From Streptomyces sulphureus DSM 40104 (GTDB lineage: Bacteria > Actinomycetota > Actinomycetes > Streptomycetales > Streptomycetaceae), in NCBI RefSeq assembly GCF_000381025.1, contig NZ_KB905817.1, positions 124,001 to 188,000 of the forward strand: a stretch of 64,000 nt of DNA, written 5' to 3'. Under the pieces are notes generated by a model. It had not been told where the DNA came from. It ran no database searches and saw nothing but the letters and a program-made list of their open reading frames with translations. Both the position numbers and the translations under genes were made by a program. This document shows positions 49,905 to 58,898 of the stretch, in pieces. Each line of letters begins with the position of its first letter. Position 1 is the first letter of the stretch.

Positions 49905-51242
49905 TCACTGCCCCGCCGCGCGCGCCCGGTCCCCCGGGCTCCCGATACCCGCGCGCCCCTCGCCGAACTCCCGCTCGCGTGCGCCGGGTTGCCCCCGCTC
50001 CTCCCGCGCGGGGCGTACCTCGGAGGCGTCCTGCGCGCCGTACCTGTGCTCGGGTGTGCGCTCGCGCACGCCGACGTGGACCCGCGGGACTCGGGCCCCG
50101 ATCCGCGTGACGATCTCGTACCCGATGGTCTCCGCGGCCCGCGCCCACTCCTCGGCGGTGGGCTCGCCCCCGTCCCCCGGGCCGAAGAGGACGACAGGGT
50201 CTCCCTCGCGCACGCGGCGGTCGCCTTCGGGGCCGAGGTCCACGACGAACTGATCCATGGCGACCCGCCCCGCGACCGTCCCGCGCTCACCCCCGACGAG
50301 CACGGGACCGCGCCCCGAGGCGTGCCGGGGGACGCCGTCGGCGTAGCCGAGCGGCACGAGCGCGAGCGCCGTCTCCCGCTGCGTGCGGTAGTGGTGCCCG
50401 TAGCTGACGCCCTGGTCCACGGGCACGCGCTTGACGAGCGCGAGCGAGGCGGCGAGCGTCATCGCGGGACGCAGCCCCCACTCGGCGGCCGTGCCCACCT
50501 CGGGCGAGGGCGAGAGGCCGTAGACGGAGACGCCGGGGCGCACGAGGTCGAAGTGGGACTCGGGAAGAGTGAGCGTCGCCGGGGAGTTGGCGAGGTGGCG
50601 CACCTCGGGGTGCACGCCGGCGCGTTCGGCCACGTCGAGCGCCTCCCGGAAAGCGTCGAGCTGTGGCGCGATCGACGGGTGCCCCGGCTCGTCGGCGCAC
50701 GCGAAGTGCGACCAGACCCCGGCGACGCGGACCGCGCCCTCCGCCTCCGCCGCGCGCGCCTCGCGCACCAACTGCGGCCAGTCGGCGGGCTGGCAGCCGT
50801 TGCGTCCGAGACCGGTGTCGGCCTTGAGGTGCACCCGCGCGGTGCGCCCGGCCTCGCGCGCCGCGGCGCGCACCTCGGCGAGCGCCCAACCCCCGCTGAC
50901 GGAGACGTCGACGTCCTCCTCGATCGCCCGCCGCCACGGCCCGCCCGGCGTCCACAACCAGCAGAGCAGCGGCCCCTCGTCACCCGCCGCGCGGAGCGCG
51001 AACGCCTCCTGCGGCGTCGCCACACCGAGCCAGCTCGCGCCCGCCTCGCGGGCTGCGCGGGCGCACGGCACCATCCCGTGCCCGTACGCGTCGGCCTTGA
51101 CGACGGCCATCAGCCCGGCGGACGAGGCCCGCGCGCGCAGGGTGCGGACGTTGGCGCGGACCGCCTCCAGGTCGACCTGCGCACGGGCCCGCTCGTCCCC
51201 GGGGATCTCCACTCCGGCACCCGCCGGACGCTCCACGTTCAC
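49905..51242 (-). CDS. alr: Alanine racemase
   Basis: A protein of 445 residues that interconverts L- and D-alanine for peptidoglycan. The PLP lysine lies in LMAVVKADAYGHG near residue 48. Other conserved segments are VHLKADTGLGRNG, ANSPATL, VRPGVSVYGLSP, the catalytic Tyr in SYGHHYRT, GYADGVPR and GRVAMDQF. The last 60 or so residues are an Arg/Glu-rich extension beyond the normal C-terminus (about 380). Start ATG 51242. First gene of the operon with the hydrolase and tsaE, divergent from the GNAT gene. Confidence 0.96.
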   Translation of the reverse strand: MNVERPAGAGVEIPGDERARAQVDLEAVRANVRTLRARASSAGLMAVVKADAYGHGMVPCARAAREAGASWLGVATPQEAFALRAAGDEGPLLCWLWTPGGPWRRAIEEDVDVSVSGGWALAEVRAAAREAGRTARVHLKADTGLGRNGCQPADWPQLVREARAAEAEGAVRVAGVWSHFACADEPGHPSIAPQLDAFREALDVAERAGVHPEVRHLANSPATLTLPESHFDLVRPGVSVYGLSPSPEVGTAAEWGLRPAMTLAASLALVKRVPVDQGVSYGHHYRTQRETALALVPLGYADGVPRHASGRGPVLVGGERGTVAGRVAMDQFVVDLGPEGDRRVREGDPVVLFGPGDGGEPTAEEWARAAETIGYEIVTRIGARVPRVHVGVRERTPEHRYGAQDASEVRPAREERGQPGAREREFGEGRAGIGSPGDRARAAGQ

Positions 51243-51375
51243 CCGGCAAGTCTCGCAGGTCGCCCACGCGGACGGCGCTCCGACCGATCCCGCACGCCGC
51301 GTCCGGTGCCGAACTCCGTTGCCGATCTACGGATTCGGGCTCCTGCGCCCTCCGGGAACGGGCAGAATGCCGGGT

Positions 51376-51909
51376 ATGACATGGATCATCTCGCCCGAGC
51401 CGGCCGCCTCCCAGGAGGCAGACGACGTCCTCTACGCCTTCACCCACGAGGTGGCGAGCCGCTACTACGGCAGGGACGCGACCGACGCCGAGGTACGCGT
51501 GGCGCTCGGCCCCGACGAGATGCTGCGGCCGCCCCGCGCCATGCTCCTCGTCGCCCGCTCCCTCTTCGGCCCCGAGCCCGAGGAGGTCGCCTCGCGCACC
51601 GGACCGGCCGCGCAGCTCGCACCCGAGTTCTCCGGATGCGTCGGCGTGCGGCTGCTTCAACCCGGCGTCGCCGAGCTGAAGCGGCTGTGGGTCGTCCCCG
51701 ACCAGCGCGGGGGCGGGCTGGGCTCGCTCCTCGTGACGCGCGCCGAGCAGGTGGCGAGGGAGCAGTGGGGCGCCGAGCGCATCCGCCTCGACACCCGGAG
51801 CGATCTCGTCGAGTCCCGAAAGCTCTACGCGAAGCTGGGGTACGGGGAGATCGACGCGTACAACTCGGCGCAGTACGCGGAGCATTGGCTGGAGAAGCGG
51901 TTCGGCTGA
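51376..51909 (+). CDS. GNAT-family N-acetyltransferase
   Basis: A protein of 177 residues. The acetyl-CoA-binding motif is LKRLWVVPDQRGGGLGSLLVTRAEQVA (R/Q-x-x-G-x-G/A), followed by IRLDTRSDLVESRKLYAKLGYGEI, the standard GNAT C-terminal half. Substrate unknown. In-frame ATGs at 51367 and 51376 are both possible; the second gives MTWIISPEPAAS. It converges on nnrDE with 10 bases between the stops. Confidence 0.82.
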   Translation: MTWIISPEPAASQEADDVLYAFTHEVASRYYGRDATDAEVRVALGPDEMLRPPRAMLLVARSLFGPEPEEVASRTGPAAQLAPEFSGCVGVRLLQPGVAELKRLWVVPDQRGGGLGSLLVTRAEQVAREQWGAERIRLDTRSDLVESRKLYAKLGYGEIDAYNSAQYAEHWLEKRFG

Positions 51910-51919
51910 GCCGCCGCGC

Positions 51920-53398
51920 TCAGGGGCGCAGCACCTCGCGCCACGCGTCGTGCAGCGCCGCCGCGACCTCCGAAGCCCCCGGCGGCACGGGCGCGTACCG
52001 GCCCGCAAGACCGTGCAGGTACGCGCCGGCCGACGCGGCCTCGCGAGCCGAGAGCCCCGTCGCGAGGAGCGAGCCCGCGAGCCCCGAGAGGACGTCCCCG
52101 GTACCGGCGGTGGCGAGCCAGCCGGTACCGGTGGCGTTGACGCGCACCGGGCCGCCCTCCGGGCCGACGACGAGCGTCGACGATCCCTTGAGCAGCACCG
52201 TCGCGCGGGTCTCGGCGGCCAACCTGCGGGCGGCTCCGAGGCGTTCGGCCTCGACCTGCTCGCGCTGCGCGCCGAGGAGCGCCGCCGCCTCGCCCGCGTG
52301 CGGCGTGAGCAGGCTCCCGAGGCCCCTGGCCGCCCGGTCCCGCAGTGCGTCGCGGTCCATCAGCCGCAGGCCGTCCGCGTCGACGAGCACCGGCACGTCC
52401 GAGTCGAGCACCTCGCCGACGCGCTGCCGCACCTCGCGGTCCTCCCCCAGCCCGGGCCCCACGACCCAGGACTGCACCCGCCCCGCCTTGTGCGGCGGCC
52501 CGGCGGAGACGAGCGTCTCGGGGAAGCGCGCGATCACCGCGTCCGCCGCGGCGCCGACGTACCGCACGGCCCCCGCGCCGCCGCGCAGCGCGCCGGCGAC
52601 GGCGAGGACGGCGGCGCCCGGGTACCGCTCGGAACCGGCGACGACGCCGACCACTCCCCTGCGGTACTTGTCGCTCTCCGCCGCCGGCTGCGGCAACAGG
52701 CCGGCCACGTCCGCATGTTGGACGGCCTCGACCTCGGGCTCCTCCGGCAGGTACGGGTCGAGGCCGATGTCCACGAGCCGGAGTGCACCCGCGCGGTCCG
52801 CTCCGGGGTCGACGAGCAGCCCCGGCTTGTACGTCCCGAAGGTGACCGTCGCATCGGCGCTGACGGCGGCGCCCGGAACCTCGCCGGTGTCGGCGTCCAC
52901 ACCGCTCGGCAGGTCGACGGAGACGACCGGCACCCCTGCCGCCTCCACCAGGTCGACCAACTCGACGGCGGCGGGCCGCAGTCCGCCCTTCCCCCCGATC
53001 CCGACGATGCCGTCGACGGCGAGGTCGGCCCGCGCGACGATCGGCGCCATCGGCACCGGCTCGCCCTCGACGGCGGCGCCCGGCGCCGGAACGGCGCGCC
53101 CGCCCGCGGCGTGGAGCGCGCGGAGTCCGCCCTCGTGCACGCGCTCGGGTGCGAGGAGCACCGCCGTCACGCCGGCGCCCCGGCGTGCGAGGCGCGCACC
53201 GGCGTAGAGCGCGTCGCCACCGTTGTCGCCGCTGCCGACGAGGAGGACGACGCGCGCCCCCGACGTCCGCCCGAGCAGCCCTGCACACGCCGCCGCGAGC
53301 CCCGCGGCGGCGCGCTCCATCAGCGCCCCCTCCGGCAGCCGCGCCTTCAGGGCCTCTTCGGCCGCCCGTACCGTCTCCACCGTGTGCGCAGTCCTCAT
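51920..53398 (-). CDS. Bifunctional NAD(P)H-hydrate epimerase / ADP-dependent NAD(P)H-hydrate dehydratase
   Basis: A protein of 492 residues that repairs hydrated NAD(P)H. The N-terminal epimerase domain (1-210) has VVLLVGSGDNGGDALYAGARLA and VVSVDLPSGVDADTGEV. The C-terminal ribokinase-like dehydratase has YRRGVVGVVAGSERYPGAA, VVGPGLGED, LTPHAGEAAALLG and NATGTGWLATAGTGDVLSGLAGSLLA with the catalytic Asp. The fused form is as in E. coli YjeF. Start ATG 53398. It lies 39 bases after acpS on the same strand. Confidence 0.95.
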   Translation of the reverse strand: MRTAHTVETVRAAEEALKARLPEGALMERAAAGLAAACAGLLGRTSGARVVLLVGSGDNGGDALYAGARLARRGAGVTAVLLAPERVHEGGLRALHAAGGRAVPAPGAAVEGEPVPMAPIVARADLAVDGIVGIGGKGGLRPAAVELVDLVEAAGVPVVSVDLPSGVDADTGEVPGAAVSADATVTFGTYKPGLLVDPGADRAGALRLVDIGLDPYLPEEPEVEAVQHADVAGLLPQPAAESDKYRRGVVGVVAGSERYPGAAVLAVAGALRGGAGAVRYVGAAADAVIARFPETLVSAGPPHKAGRVQSWVVGPGLGEDREVRQRVGEVLDSDVPVLVDADGLRLMDRDALRDRAARGLGSLLTPHAGEAAALLGAQREQVEAERLGAARRLAAETRATVLLKGSSTLVVGPEGGPVRVNATGTGWLATAGTGDVLSGLAGSLLATGLSAREAASAGAYLHGLAGRYAPVPPGASEVAAALHDAWREVLRP

Positions 53399-53437
53399 GC
53401 CCCCAGTCTCACCGGCGGACGGCGGGAGCGCAGGCGG

Positions 53438-53806
53438 TCACGCCTCCGCGATCACCACGGCGGAGGCGACACCGGCGTCGTGGCTGAGCGACAGGTGCCA
53501 GTGGCGCACGCCGAGCTCCTCCGCGCGCGCCAGCACCGTGCCCGTCACCACCAGGTAAGGGCGCCCCGACTCGGCGACCCGTACCTCGGCGTCCTGCCAG
53601 CGCAGACCGCGGGGGGCGCCGAGCGATTTGGCGAGCGCCTCCTTCGCCGCGAACCGTGCGGCGAGCGAGGCGGGTCCGCGACGCGCCCCGTCGGGGAGGC
53701 GCAGCTCGCTCTCGGTGAAGAGCCGCTGGGCGAGACTCGGCGTCCGCGCGAGCGCGTCCCCGAAGCGCTCGACCCCCGCCACGTCGATCCCCACTCCGAC
53801 GATCAT
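53438..53806 (-). CDS. acpS: Holo-[acyl-carrier-protein] synthase
   Basis: A protein of 122 residues: the Mg-binding VGVGIDVAGVERF and ASLAARFAAKEALAKSLGAP are the two AcpS signatures. It attaches the 4'-phosphopantetheine arm of CoA to ACP for fatty acid (and often polyketide) synthesis. Start ATG 53806. First gene of the acpS-nnrDE unit, divergent from coaA, which supplies the CoA precursor pathway. Confidence 0.95.
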   Translation of the reverse strand: MIVGVGIDVAGVERFGDALARTPSLAQRLFTESELRLPDGARRGPASLAARFAAKEALAKSLGAPRGLRWQDAEVRVAESGRPYLVVTGTVLARAEELGVRHWHLSLSHDAGVASAVVIAEA

Positions 53807-53909
53807 GAGCCCCCGCCCTCGCGCTTCGCTCCCGCTGACCCCCGTACGCTACCGCCGCCTCCGCGCCCCCGGGGATGAGCGTCCCGGAGGGGCCGCGCAG
53901 AATGGCAGC

Positions 53910-54857
53910 GTGTCGACCAAGCCGTACATCGACTTCCCGAGGAACGAGTGGAGCGCCCTCCGCGAGCGCACCCCGCTGCCGCTGACGGCGGCGGAGGTGG
54001 AGCAGCTCCGCGGCCTCGGCGACGTCGTCGACCTCGACGAGGTCAGGGACGTCTACCTGCCGCTCTCCCGCCTCCTCAACCTCTACGTGGGCGCCTCCCA
54101 CGAGCTGCGCTCCGCGGCGCGCACCTTCCTCTCCGGCACGGGCCACGAGCCGACGGGCCGCACCCCGTACGTGATCGGCGTCGCGGGCAGCGTCGCGGTC
54201 GGCAAATCCACGGTCGCGCGGCTGCTCCAGGCGCTGCTCGCGCGGTGGCCCGAACACCCGCGGGTGGAGCTCGTCACCACGGACGGGTTCCTGCTGCCCG
54301 GAGCCGAGCTGCGCGAGCGGGGGCTGATGGCACGCAAGGGATTCCCCGAGTCGTACGACAGGCGGGCGCTGACGCGGTTCGTCGCCGACGTCAAGGCCGG
54401 AAAGCCGGAGGTGAGTTGCCCCGTCTACTCGCACCTCGTCTACGACATCGTCCCCGGCGAGGTCCACACGGTCCACCAGCCCGACATACTCGTCGTCGAG
54501 GGCCTCAACGTCCTCCAGCCCGCGCTGCCGGGCCGGGACGGCCGCACCCGTCTCGCCGTCTCCGACTACTTCGACTTCTCCGTCTACGTCGACGCCCGCA
54601 CCGAGGACATCGAGGGCTGGTACCTCGACCGCTTCCGGCGCCTGCGGGAGACGGCGTTCCGGAACCCGCGCTCGTACTTCCACACCTACACGTCCGTCTC
54701 CGAGGAGGAGGCCCTGGAGTACGCGCGCGGAATCTGGCGGACCGTGAACAGGCCCAACCTGGAGGAGAACATCGCGCCCACCCGGGGCCGCGCCACCCTC
54801 CAGCTCCACAAGGGCCGCGACCACAAGGTGCGCCGCCTCTCCCTCCGGAAGATGTGA
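53910..54857 (+). CDS. coaA: Type I pantothenate kinase
   Basis: A protein of 315 residues that phosphorylates pantothenate, the first step to CoA. The P-loop is GVAGSVAVGKSTVARLLQ; TTDGFLLPGAELRERGLMARKGFPESYD, PVYSHLVYDIVP and VEGLNVLQP match bacterial CoaA. The C-terminus NIAPTRGRATLQLHKGRDHKV is normal. Start GTG 53910 (VSTKPYIDFPRNEW). The open frame continues upstream to 53628, where it antisenses acpS, and is rejected. It converges on the LuxR gene with 7 bases between the stops. Confidence 0.96.
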   Translation: MSTKPYIDFPRNEWSALRERTPLPLTAAEVEQLRGLGDVVDLDEVRDVYLPLSRLLNLYVGASHELRSAARTFLSGTGHEPTGRTPYVIGVAGSVAVGKSTVARLLQALLARWPEHPRVELVTTDGFLLPGAELRERGLMARKGFPESYDRRALTRFVADVKAGKPEVSCPVYSHLVYDIVPGEVHTVHQPDILVVEGLNVLQPALPGRDGRTRLAVSDYFDFSVYVDARTEDIEGWYLDRFRRLRETAFRNPRSYFHTYTSVSEEEALEYARGIWRTVNRPNLEENIAPTRGRATLQLHKGRDHKVRRLSLRKM

Positions 54858-54864
54858 CCCGCGC

Positions 54865-55677
54865 TCAGCCGGGGCGCCCGAGCAGGCCGTGGGCCTGCGC
54901 CCGGAGGACGGTCTCCATACGGTCCCTGGTGCCGAGCTTGCGGTAGACGTTCTCCACGTGCTTGTGGACCGTCCGCCGGGAGATCCCCAATCTGCGCGCG
55001 ATGGCTGCAGCCGTCAACGCCTCGGCGAGCAGCGCGAGCACGGCGGTCTCCCGCGGCGTCAGCCCGTGCGCCGCGGCGCGTTCCGCCGGCTCCACGCCGG
55101 CGCGCGACGCCGACGCACGCCAGCCGTCGAGCACCTCCCGCTGCCCCGCGACGCCGGCGACGAGCGGTTGGAGCCGGCGCGCGCACTCCAGGTGCGCGTC
55201 GTCGAAGCCGCCGGCGCGGAACCCGCCTTCGCGGAAGATGAGGAAGCCGGTGACGGGCCCCGTAGAGGCGGGCAACGGGAGGCCCAGGACGTCGTCGGCC
55301 CCGAACGCCCGGCGGACGAGCCGGGCCGTCTCGCTCCGCCGCCACCCCGCGGACGCGATGCCGCGGGCGGTCGCCGGCATGCGGTCGCGCGTCGCGACGT
55401 AGTGGTCTGCGAGGGGGTAGCAGCGGCGGATCGCGGCACCGGTCTCCTCGTCGATCTCGGCCCCGTCCGGTCCTTCGGCCGTCGCGACGAGAAGGGCGCC
55501 GGCCTCGGCGCTCCACTCGCCCGACTTGTGGATGAGGACGTCGCCCCCGCAGGCGCGCGGGAGTTGGGCGGCGAGGAGGGGCCAGAGCCGGTCGGGGTCT
55601 CTCTCGTGGAGCACCGCAACGGCCAGGTCGAGCATCCGCTCCCACTCGGGTGCCGCTACGGCCGACGCGGTGACCAC
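54865..55677 (-). CDS. LuxR-family regulator with N-terminal sensor-like domain
   Basis: A protein of 270 residues. The C-terminal HTH is LTPRETAVLALLAEALTAAAIARRLGISRRTVHKHVENVYRKLG, a standard NarL/LuxR DNA-binding domain. The first 190 or so residues (LDLAVAVLHERDPDRLWPLLAAQL, then FGADDVLGLPLPASTGPVTGFLIFREGG) look like a GAF-type fold and could bind a small ligand; no receiver domain is present. The GTG at 55677 has AGGGGGA about 8 bases upstream; a GTG at 55704 is the alternative. Target genes unknown. It sits between glmM and coaA, where I would expect glmS in S. coelicolor. Confidence 0.85.
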   Translation of the reverse strand: MVTASAVAAPEWERMLDLAVAVLHERDPDRLWPLLAAQLPRACGGDVLIHKSGEWSAEAGALLVATAEGPDGAEIDEETGAAIRRCYPLADHYVATRDRMPATARGIASAGWRRSETARLVRRAFGADDVLGLPLPASTGPVTGFLIFREGGFRAGGFDDAHLECARRLQPLVAGVAGQREVLDGWRASASRAGVEPAERAAAHGLTPRETAVLALLAEALTAAAIARRLGISRRTVHKHVENVYRKLGTRDRMETVLRAQAHGLLGRPG

Positions 55678-55973
55678 GGCGCTGTTCCCCCTGTCGATAC
55701 GCACTCTTGCCCATACCGCCTGCCCCGCGATCGTCGCAGGCTGGTGCACGTGAAGGGGCCTCGGGGTCGCATGCGGTTCTCGGGGGGCGCATGCGGCTCC
55801 GGGGCCGAGCGCCGCGCAGGGAGGGGCAGCAGGCAGGGACGCCAAGTACGCGGCAGCGGCTGGGCGTTGGGACGTACCGTGCGCGTGGCGGCGGTCGCCG
55901 TCGGAGCGCCGCCGCCCCCGGTCGGCGCCGTGAACAGCCCTCCTCTTCGAGAACTGCTGCGACCGGACGCAGC
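55678..55973. other. Spacer between LuxR gene and glmM terminator
   Basis: About 300 bases holding the LuxR gene promoter region. No further gene is seen. Confidence 0.35.
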
Positions 55974-56008
55974 TCGGGCGGCCCACCGTGCTTCGGCGGG
56001 CCGCCCGA
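55974..56008 (-). terminator. glmM terminator
   Basis: A perfect 11-bp inverted repeat (55974-55984 and 55998-56008), 22 bases after the glmM stop. Confidence 0.75.
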
Positions 56009-56030
56009 CTCTTCGCGGTGCTCCGCGCGT

Positions 56031-57416
56031 TCAGCCCAGTACGCTCTTGACGACGTCCGCGAGCCGCCCCGCGACCGTCTGCGCCTGCCCCACGTCCGCG
56101 GCCTCCACCATCACGCGGACCAGCGGCTCCGTGCCCGAAGGCCGCAGCAGCACGCGGCCCGTCGCACCGAGCGTCCCCTCCGCCTCGTCGACGGCGGTGA
56201 CCAGCTCGGGGGCCGTCTCCACGCGGGACTTGTCGACATCGGGGACGTTGACGAGGACCTGCGGCAACCGCTCCATGACGGAGGCGAGTTCGGCGAGCGG
56301 CCGGCCCGTCGCGGCCGCACGGGCGGCGAGCATGAGTCCGGTGAGCGTGCCGTCGCCGGTCGTCGCATGGTCGAGCGCGATGACGTGCCCCGACTGCTCG
56401 CCGCCGAGCGAGTAGCCGCCGCGCTTCATCTCCTCCAGGACGTACCGGTCGCCGACCGCCGTACGCAGCAGCCGGATTCCCTCGCGCTCCATCGCCAGCG
56501 TGAAGCCGAGGTTGGACATGACCGTCGCGACGACGGTGTCGTGCCGCAGCGTGCCTGCCTCCTTCATCGCGACGGCGAGGACGGCGAGGATCTGGTCCCC
56601 GTCGATCTCCTCTCCCGCCGCGTCGACGGCGAGGCAGCGGTCGGCGTCCCCGTCGTGGGCGACGCCGAGATCGGCGCCGTGCTCCAGGACGGCGGCGCGG
56701 AGTCCTTCGATGTGCGTCGAGCCGCAGCCGTCGTTGATGTTGAGGCCGTCGGGCTCCGCCGCGATGGTGACGATGTCGGCTCCGGCACGCGCGAACGCCT
56801 CGGGCGAGACCCGGGAGGCTGCGCCGTGCGCCGCGTCGATCACCACCCTGAGCCCGTCGAGGCGGTTGGGCAGGACGCCGACGAGGTGGGCTACGTAGTT
56901 GTCGAACCCTTCGTCGTAGTCGCGGACGCGGCCGACACCGTCGCCGGTCGGCCTCGACCACGGCTCGCCCGACGCGTGCTCGCGGTAGCGGGCCTCGATG
57001 CGGTCCTCCAGTTCGTCCGCGAGCTTGTGCCCGCCGCGCGCGAAGAACTTGACGCCGTTGTCGGGCATCGGGTTGTGGCTGGCGGAGAGCATCACGCCGA
57101 GGTCGGCGCCGAGCGACCCCGTCAGGTAGGCGACGGCGGGCGTCGGCAGGACGCCGACGCGCAGCACGTCGATCCCCGCGCTGGCGAGGCCCGCGACGAC
57201 GGCCGCCTCCAGGAACTCCCCCGAGGCACGCGGATCGCGGCCGACCACCGCGACGGGCTTCGCGGCACGGCCCTCGCGGGCCTCTTCCGGATCGGCGACG
57301 ATGCCGCTCTCGGCGAGTACATGGGCGGCGGCGACGGAGAGACCCATCGCCAGCTCCGCCGTGAGTCCTTCGTTGGCGACGCCGCGTACACCGTCCGTAC
57401 CGAAGAGTCGTCCCAC
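56031..57416 (-). CDS. glmM: Phosphoglucosamine mutase
   Basis: A protein of 461 residues that converts glucosamine-6-phosphate to glucosamine-1-phosphate for UDP-GlcNAc and peptidoglycan. It has RLFGTDGVRGVANEGLTAEL, the active-site phosphoserine loop MLSASHNPMPDNGVKFF, the metal-binding HDGDADRC and the phosphate-binding RPSGTEPLVRVMVE. Start GTG 57416 has GGAGG 8 bases upstream; the longer frame to 57731 overlaps rpsI and is rejected. It lies downstream of rpsI on the same strand, but the terminator at 57601-57637 intervenes. Confidence 0.96.
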   Translation of the reverse strand: MGRLFGTDGVRGVANEGLTAELAMGLSVAAAHVLAESGIVADPEEAREGRAAKPVAVVGRDPRASGEFLEAAVVAGLASAGIDVLRVGVLPTPAVAYLTGSLGADLGVMLSASHNPMPDNGVKFFARGGHKLADELEDRIEARYREHASGEPWSRPTGDGVGRVRDYDEGFDNYVAHLVGVLPNRLDGLRVVIDAAHGAASRVSPEAFARAGADIVTIAAEPDGLNINDGCGSTHIEGLRAAVLEHGADLGVAHDGDADRCLAVDAAGEEIDGDQILAVLAVAMKEAGTLRHDTVVATVMSNLGFTLAMEREGIRLLRTAVGDRYVLEEMKRGGYSLGGEQSGHVIALDHATTGDGTLTGLMLAARAAATGRPLAELASVMERLPQVLVNVPDVDKSRVETAPELVTAVDEAEGTLGATGRVLLRPSGTEPLVRVMVEAADVGQAQTVAGRLADVVKSVLG

Positions 57417-57600
57417 TTGTGGTTCCTCCGAGTTCACCAGGGCCGGAGCCCGTCTCGCGCCCGGCGCCTCCCAGGTATACGCGCCGCGCGCGTCCGGCCG
57501 CGGCGCGGCCCCTGCCCGGCGCGTCAGCGTACGCGCGCACGCCCGTCTCCCGCCCGCAGCGCCACGGGCGGACCGGGACGCGAGACGGGGCGAAGAGCGA

Positions 57601-57637
57601 CGAACGCCCCGCGGCCTGGATGCCGTCGGGGCGTTCG
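57601..57637 (-). terminator. Terminator of rplM-rpsI
   Basis: A perfect 10-bp inverted repeat (57601-57610 and 57628-57637), 18 bases after the rpsI stop. Confidence 0.7.
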
Positions 57638-57654
57638 AGCAGGGCGTACCCGGG

Positions 57655-58158
57655 TCAGCGCTTGCTGTACTGGGTGCCCTTGCGTGCCTTCTTGAGACCG
57701 GCCTTCTTCCGCTCCACCGCACGGGCGTCACGGGTGAGGAAGCCGGCCTTCTTCAGCGGGCCGCGGTTGTTGTCGACGTCCGCCTCGTTGAGCGCACGGG
57801 CGACGCCGAGGCGCAGGGCGCCCGCCTGACCCGAAATGCCGCCGCCTGCGATGCGGGCGACGACGTCGTAGCGCTCGTCGAGCTCCAGGACCTTGAAGGG
57901 CTCGTTGACTTCCTGCTGGTGCACCTTGTTGGGGAAGTACCCCTCCAGGGTGCGGCCGTTGATCTTCCACTTGCCGCTGCCCGGGATGATCCGGACCCGC
58001 GCCACGGCGTTCTTGCGGCGGCCGGTGCCGGCGGCCGGCTGCGGCTCGCCGAAACGGCTTGCGAGGGACTCGGAGGTGAACTCCTCCGGGGCCTGCGGGG
58101 TCTCGCTGGTGTACTCCTCGACGCCCTCGACGGGGGTCTCGGGGGTGGTCTCGGCCAC
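57655..58158 (-). CDS. rpsI: 30S ribosomal protein S9
   Basis: A protein of 167 residues. A roughly 40-residue acidic N-terminal extension (Glu/Thr/Pro-rich), typical of actinobacteria, precedes the S9 fold: GRRKNAVARVRIIPGSGKWKING, GGGISGQAGALRLGVARAL, and the tRNA-contacting tail KARKGTQYSKR. Second gene of the rplM-rpsI operon, 42 bases after rplM. Start ATG 58158. Confidence 0.97.
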   Translation of the reverse strand: MAETTPETPVEGVEEYTSETPQAPEEFTSESLASRFGEPQPAAGTGRRKNAVARVRIIPGSGKWKINGRTLEGYFPNKVHQQEVNEPFKVLELDERYDVVARIAGGGISGQAGALRLGVARALNEADVDNNRGPLKKAGFLTRDARAVERKKAGLKKARKGTQYSKR

Positions 58159-58200
58159 GATTCTCCTCAGCTTCTCTTCTTCAGACGGTGGTGGCCGGAC

Positions 58201-58644
58201 TTACTGCGCGACCTGGCTGAACTCGAACGGAACCGGCTGCTGAGCAGCGTGCGGGTGCTCGGGGCCCGCGTAGACCTTCAGCTTCGAGAGCATCTGACGG
58301 CCCAGGGTGTTCTTCGGGATCATGCCCTTGACGGCCTTCTCCACGGCACGGGCCGGGTTCTTCTCCAGCAGCTCGTCATAGCGGACGGAACGCAGACCAC
58401 CCGGGTATCCCGAGTGGCGGTAGGCCATCTTCTGGGTCCGCTTGTTACCGGACAGGTGCACCTTGTCGGCGTTGACGATGATGACGTAGTCACCCGTGTC
58501 GACGTGAGGCGCGTACACCGGCTTGTGCTTGCCCCGGAGAAGAATGGCGGCCTGGGAGGCCAGACGACCCAGGACGACGTCACGGGCGTCGATGACGTGC
58601 CACTGGCGCTGGACGTCGCCGGGCTTGGGGCTGTACGTACGCAC
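58201..58644 (-). CDS. rplM: 50S ribosomal protein L13
   Basis: A protein of 147 residues, the standard L13 length: RTYSPKPGDVQRQWHVIDARDVVLGRLAS, GDYVIIVNADKVHLSGNK and MLPK-equivalent GMIPKNTLGRQML. Start is GTG 58644, with GAAGGCTACGACC upstream; a longer frame from 58680 is rejected on family length. First gene of the operon. A clear promoter lies about 200 bases upstream, giving a long leader with a hairpin just before the ribosome binding site that could host autogenous control. Confidence 0.97.
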   Translation of the reverse strand: MRTYSPKPGDVQRQWHVIDARDVVLGRLASQAAILLRGKHKPVYAPHVDTGDYVIIVNADKVHLSGNKRTQKMAYRHSGYPGGLRSVRYDELLEKNPARAVEKAVKGMIPKNTLGRQMLSKLKVYAGPEHPHAAQQPVPFEFSQVAQ

Positions 58645-58676
58645 GGTCGTAGCCTTCGCTTCTTCAGTGGGTGGAG

Positions 58677-58705
58677 TCACCTCGGACCCGGAGGGCCTGA
58701 GGTGA
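58677..58705 (-). promoter_or_regulatory. Hairpin in the rplM leader
   Basis: TCACCTC (58677-58683) pairs with GAGGTGA (58699-58705), with partial pairing inside, ending about 33 bases before the rplM start. It could be a ribosomal-protein binding site or a pause. Function is inferred from position only. Confidence 0.4.
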
Positions 58706-58851
58706 CGGTCCTGACAAGGCCACCTGGCTGATCACGACAGCCTGAGCGCAGGCGGTGACGCATCCGCGCGCGCTCGCTGGTCATCGGCCGGCTGGCCGGT
58801 GTGCGGCCTCCCACGTGAGAACAGGCAAGCCAATACACACAACGATCCGAC

Positions 58852-58881
58852 AGCCTACCGACCTGCACCCGCACGGGTCAA
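58852..58881 (-). promoter_or_regulatory. rplM-rpsI promoter
   Basis: On the minus strand TTGACC (58876-58881), an 18-base spacer and TAGGCT (58852-58857), the typical form of a strong housekeeping Streptomyces promoter. Confidence 0.7.
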
Positions 58882-58898
58882 AACCGCTCCACCGCCCC

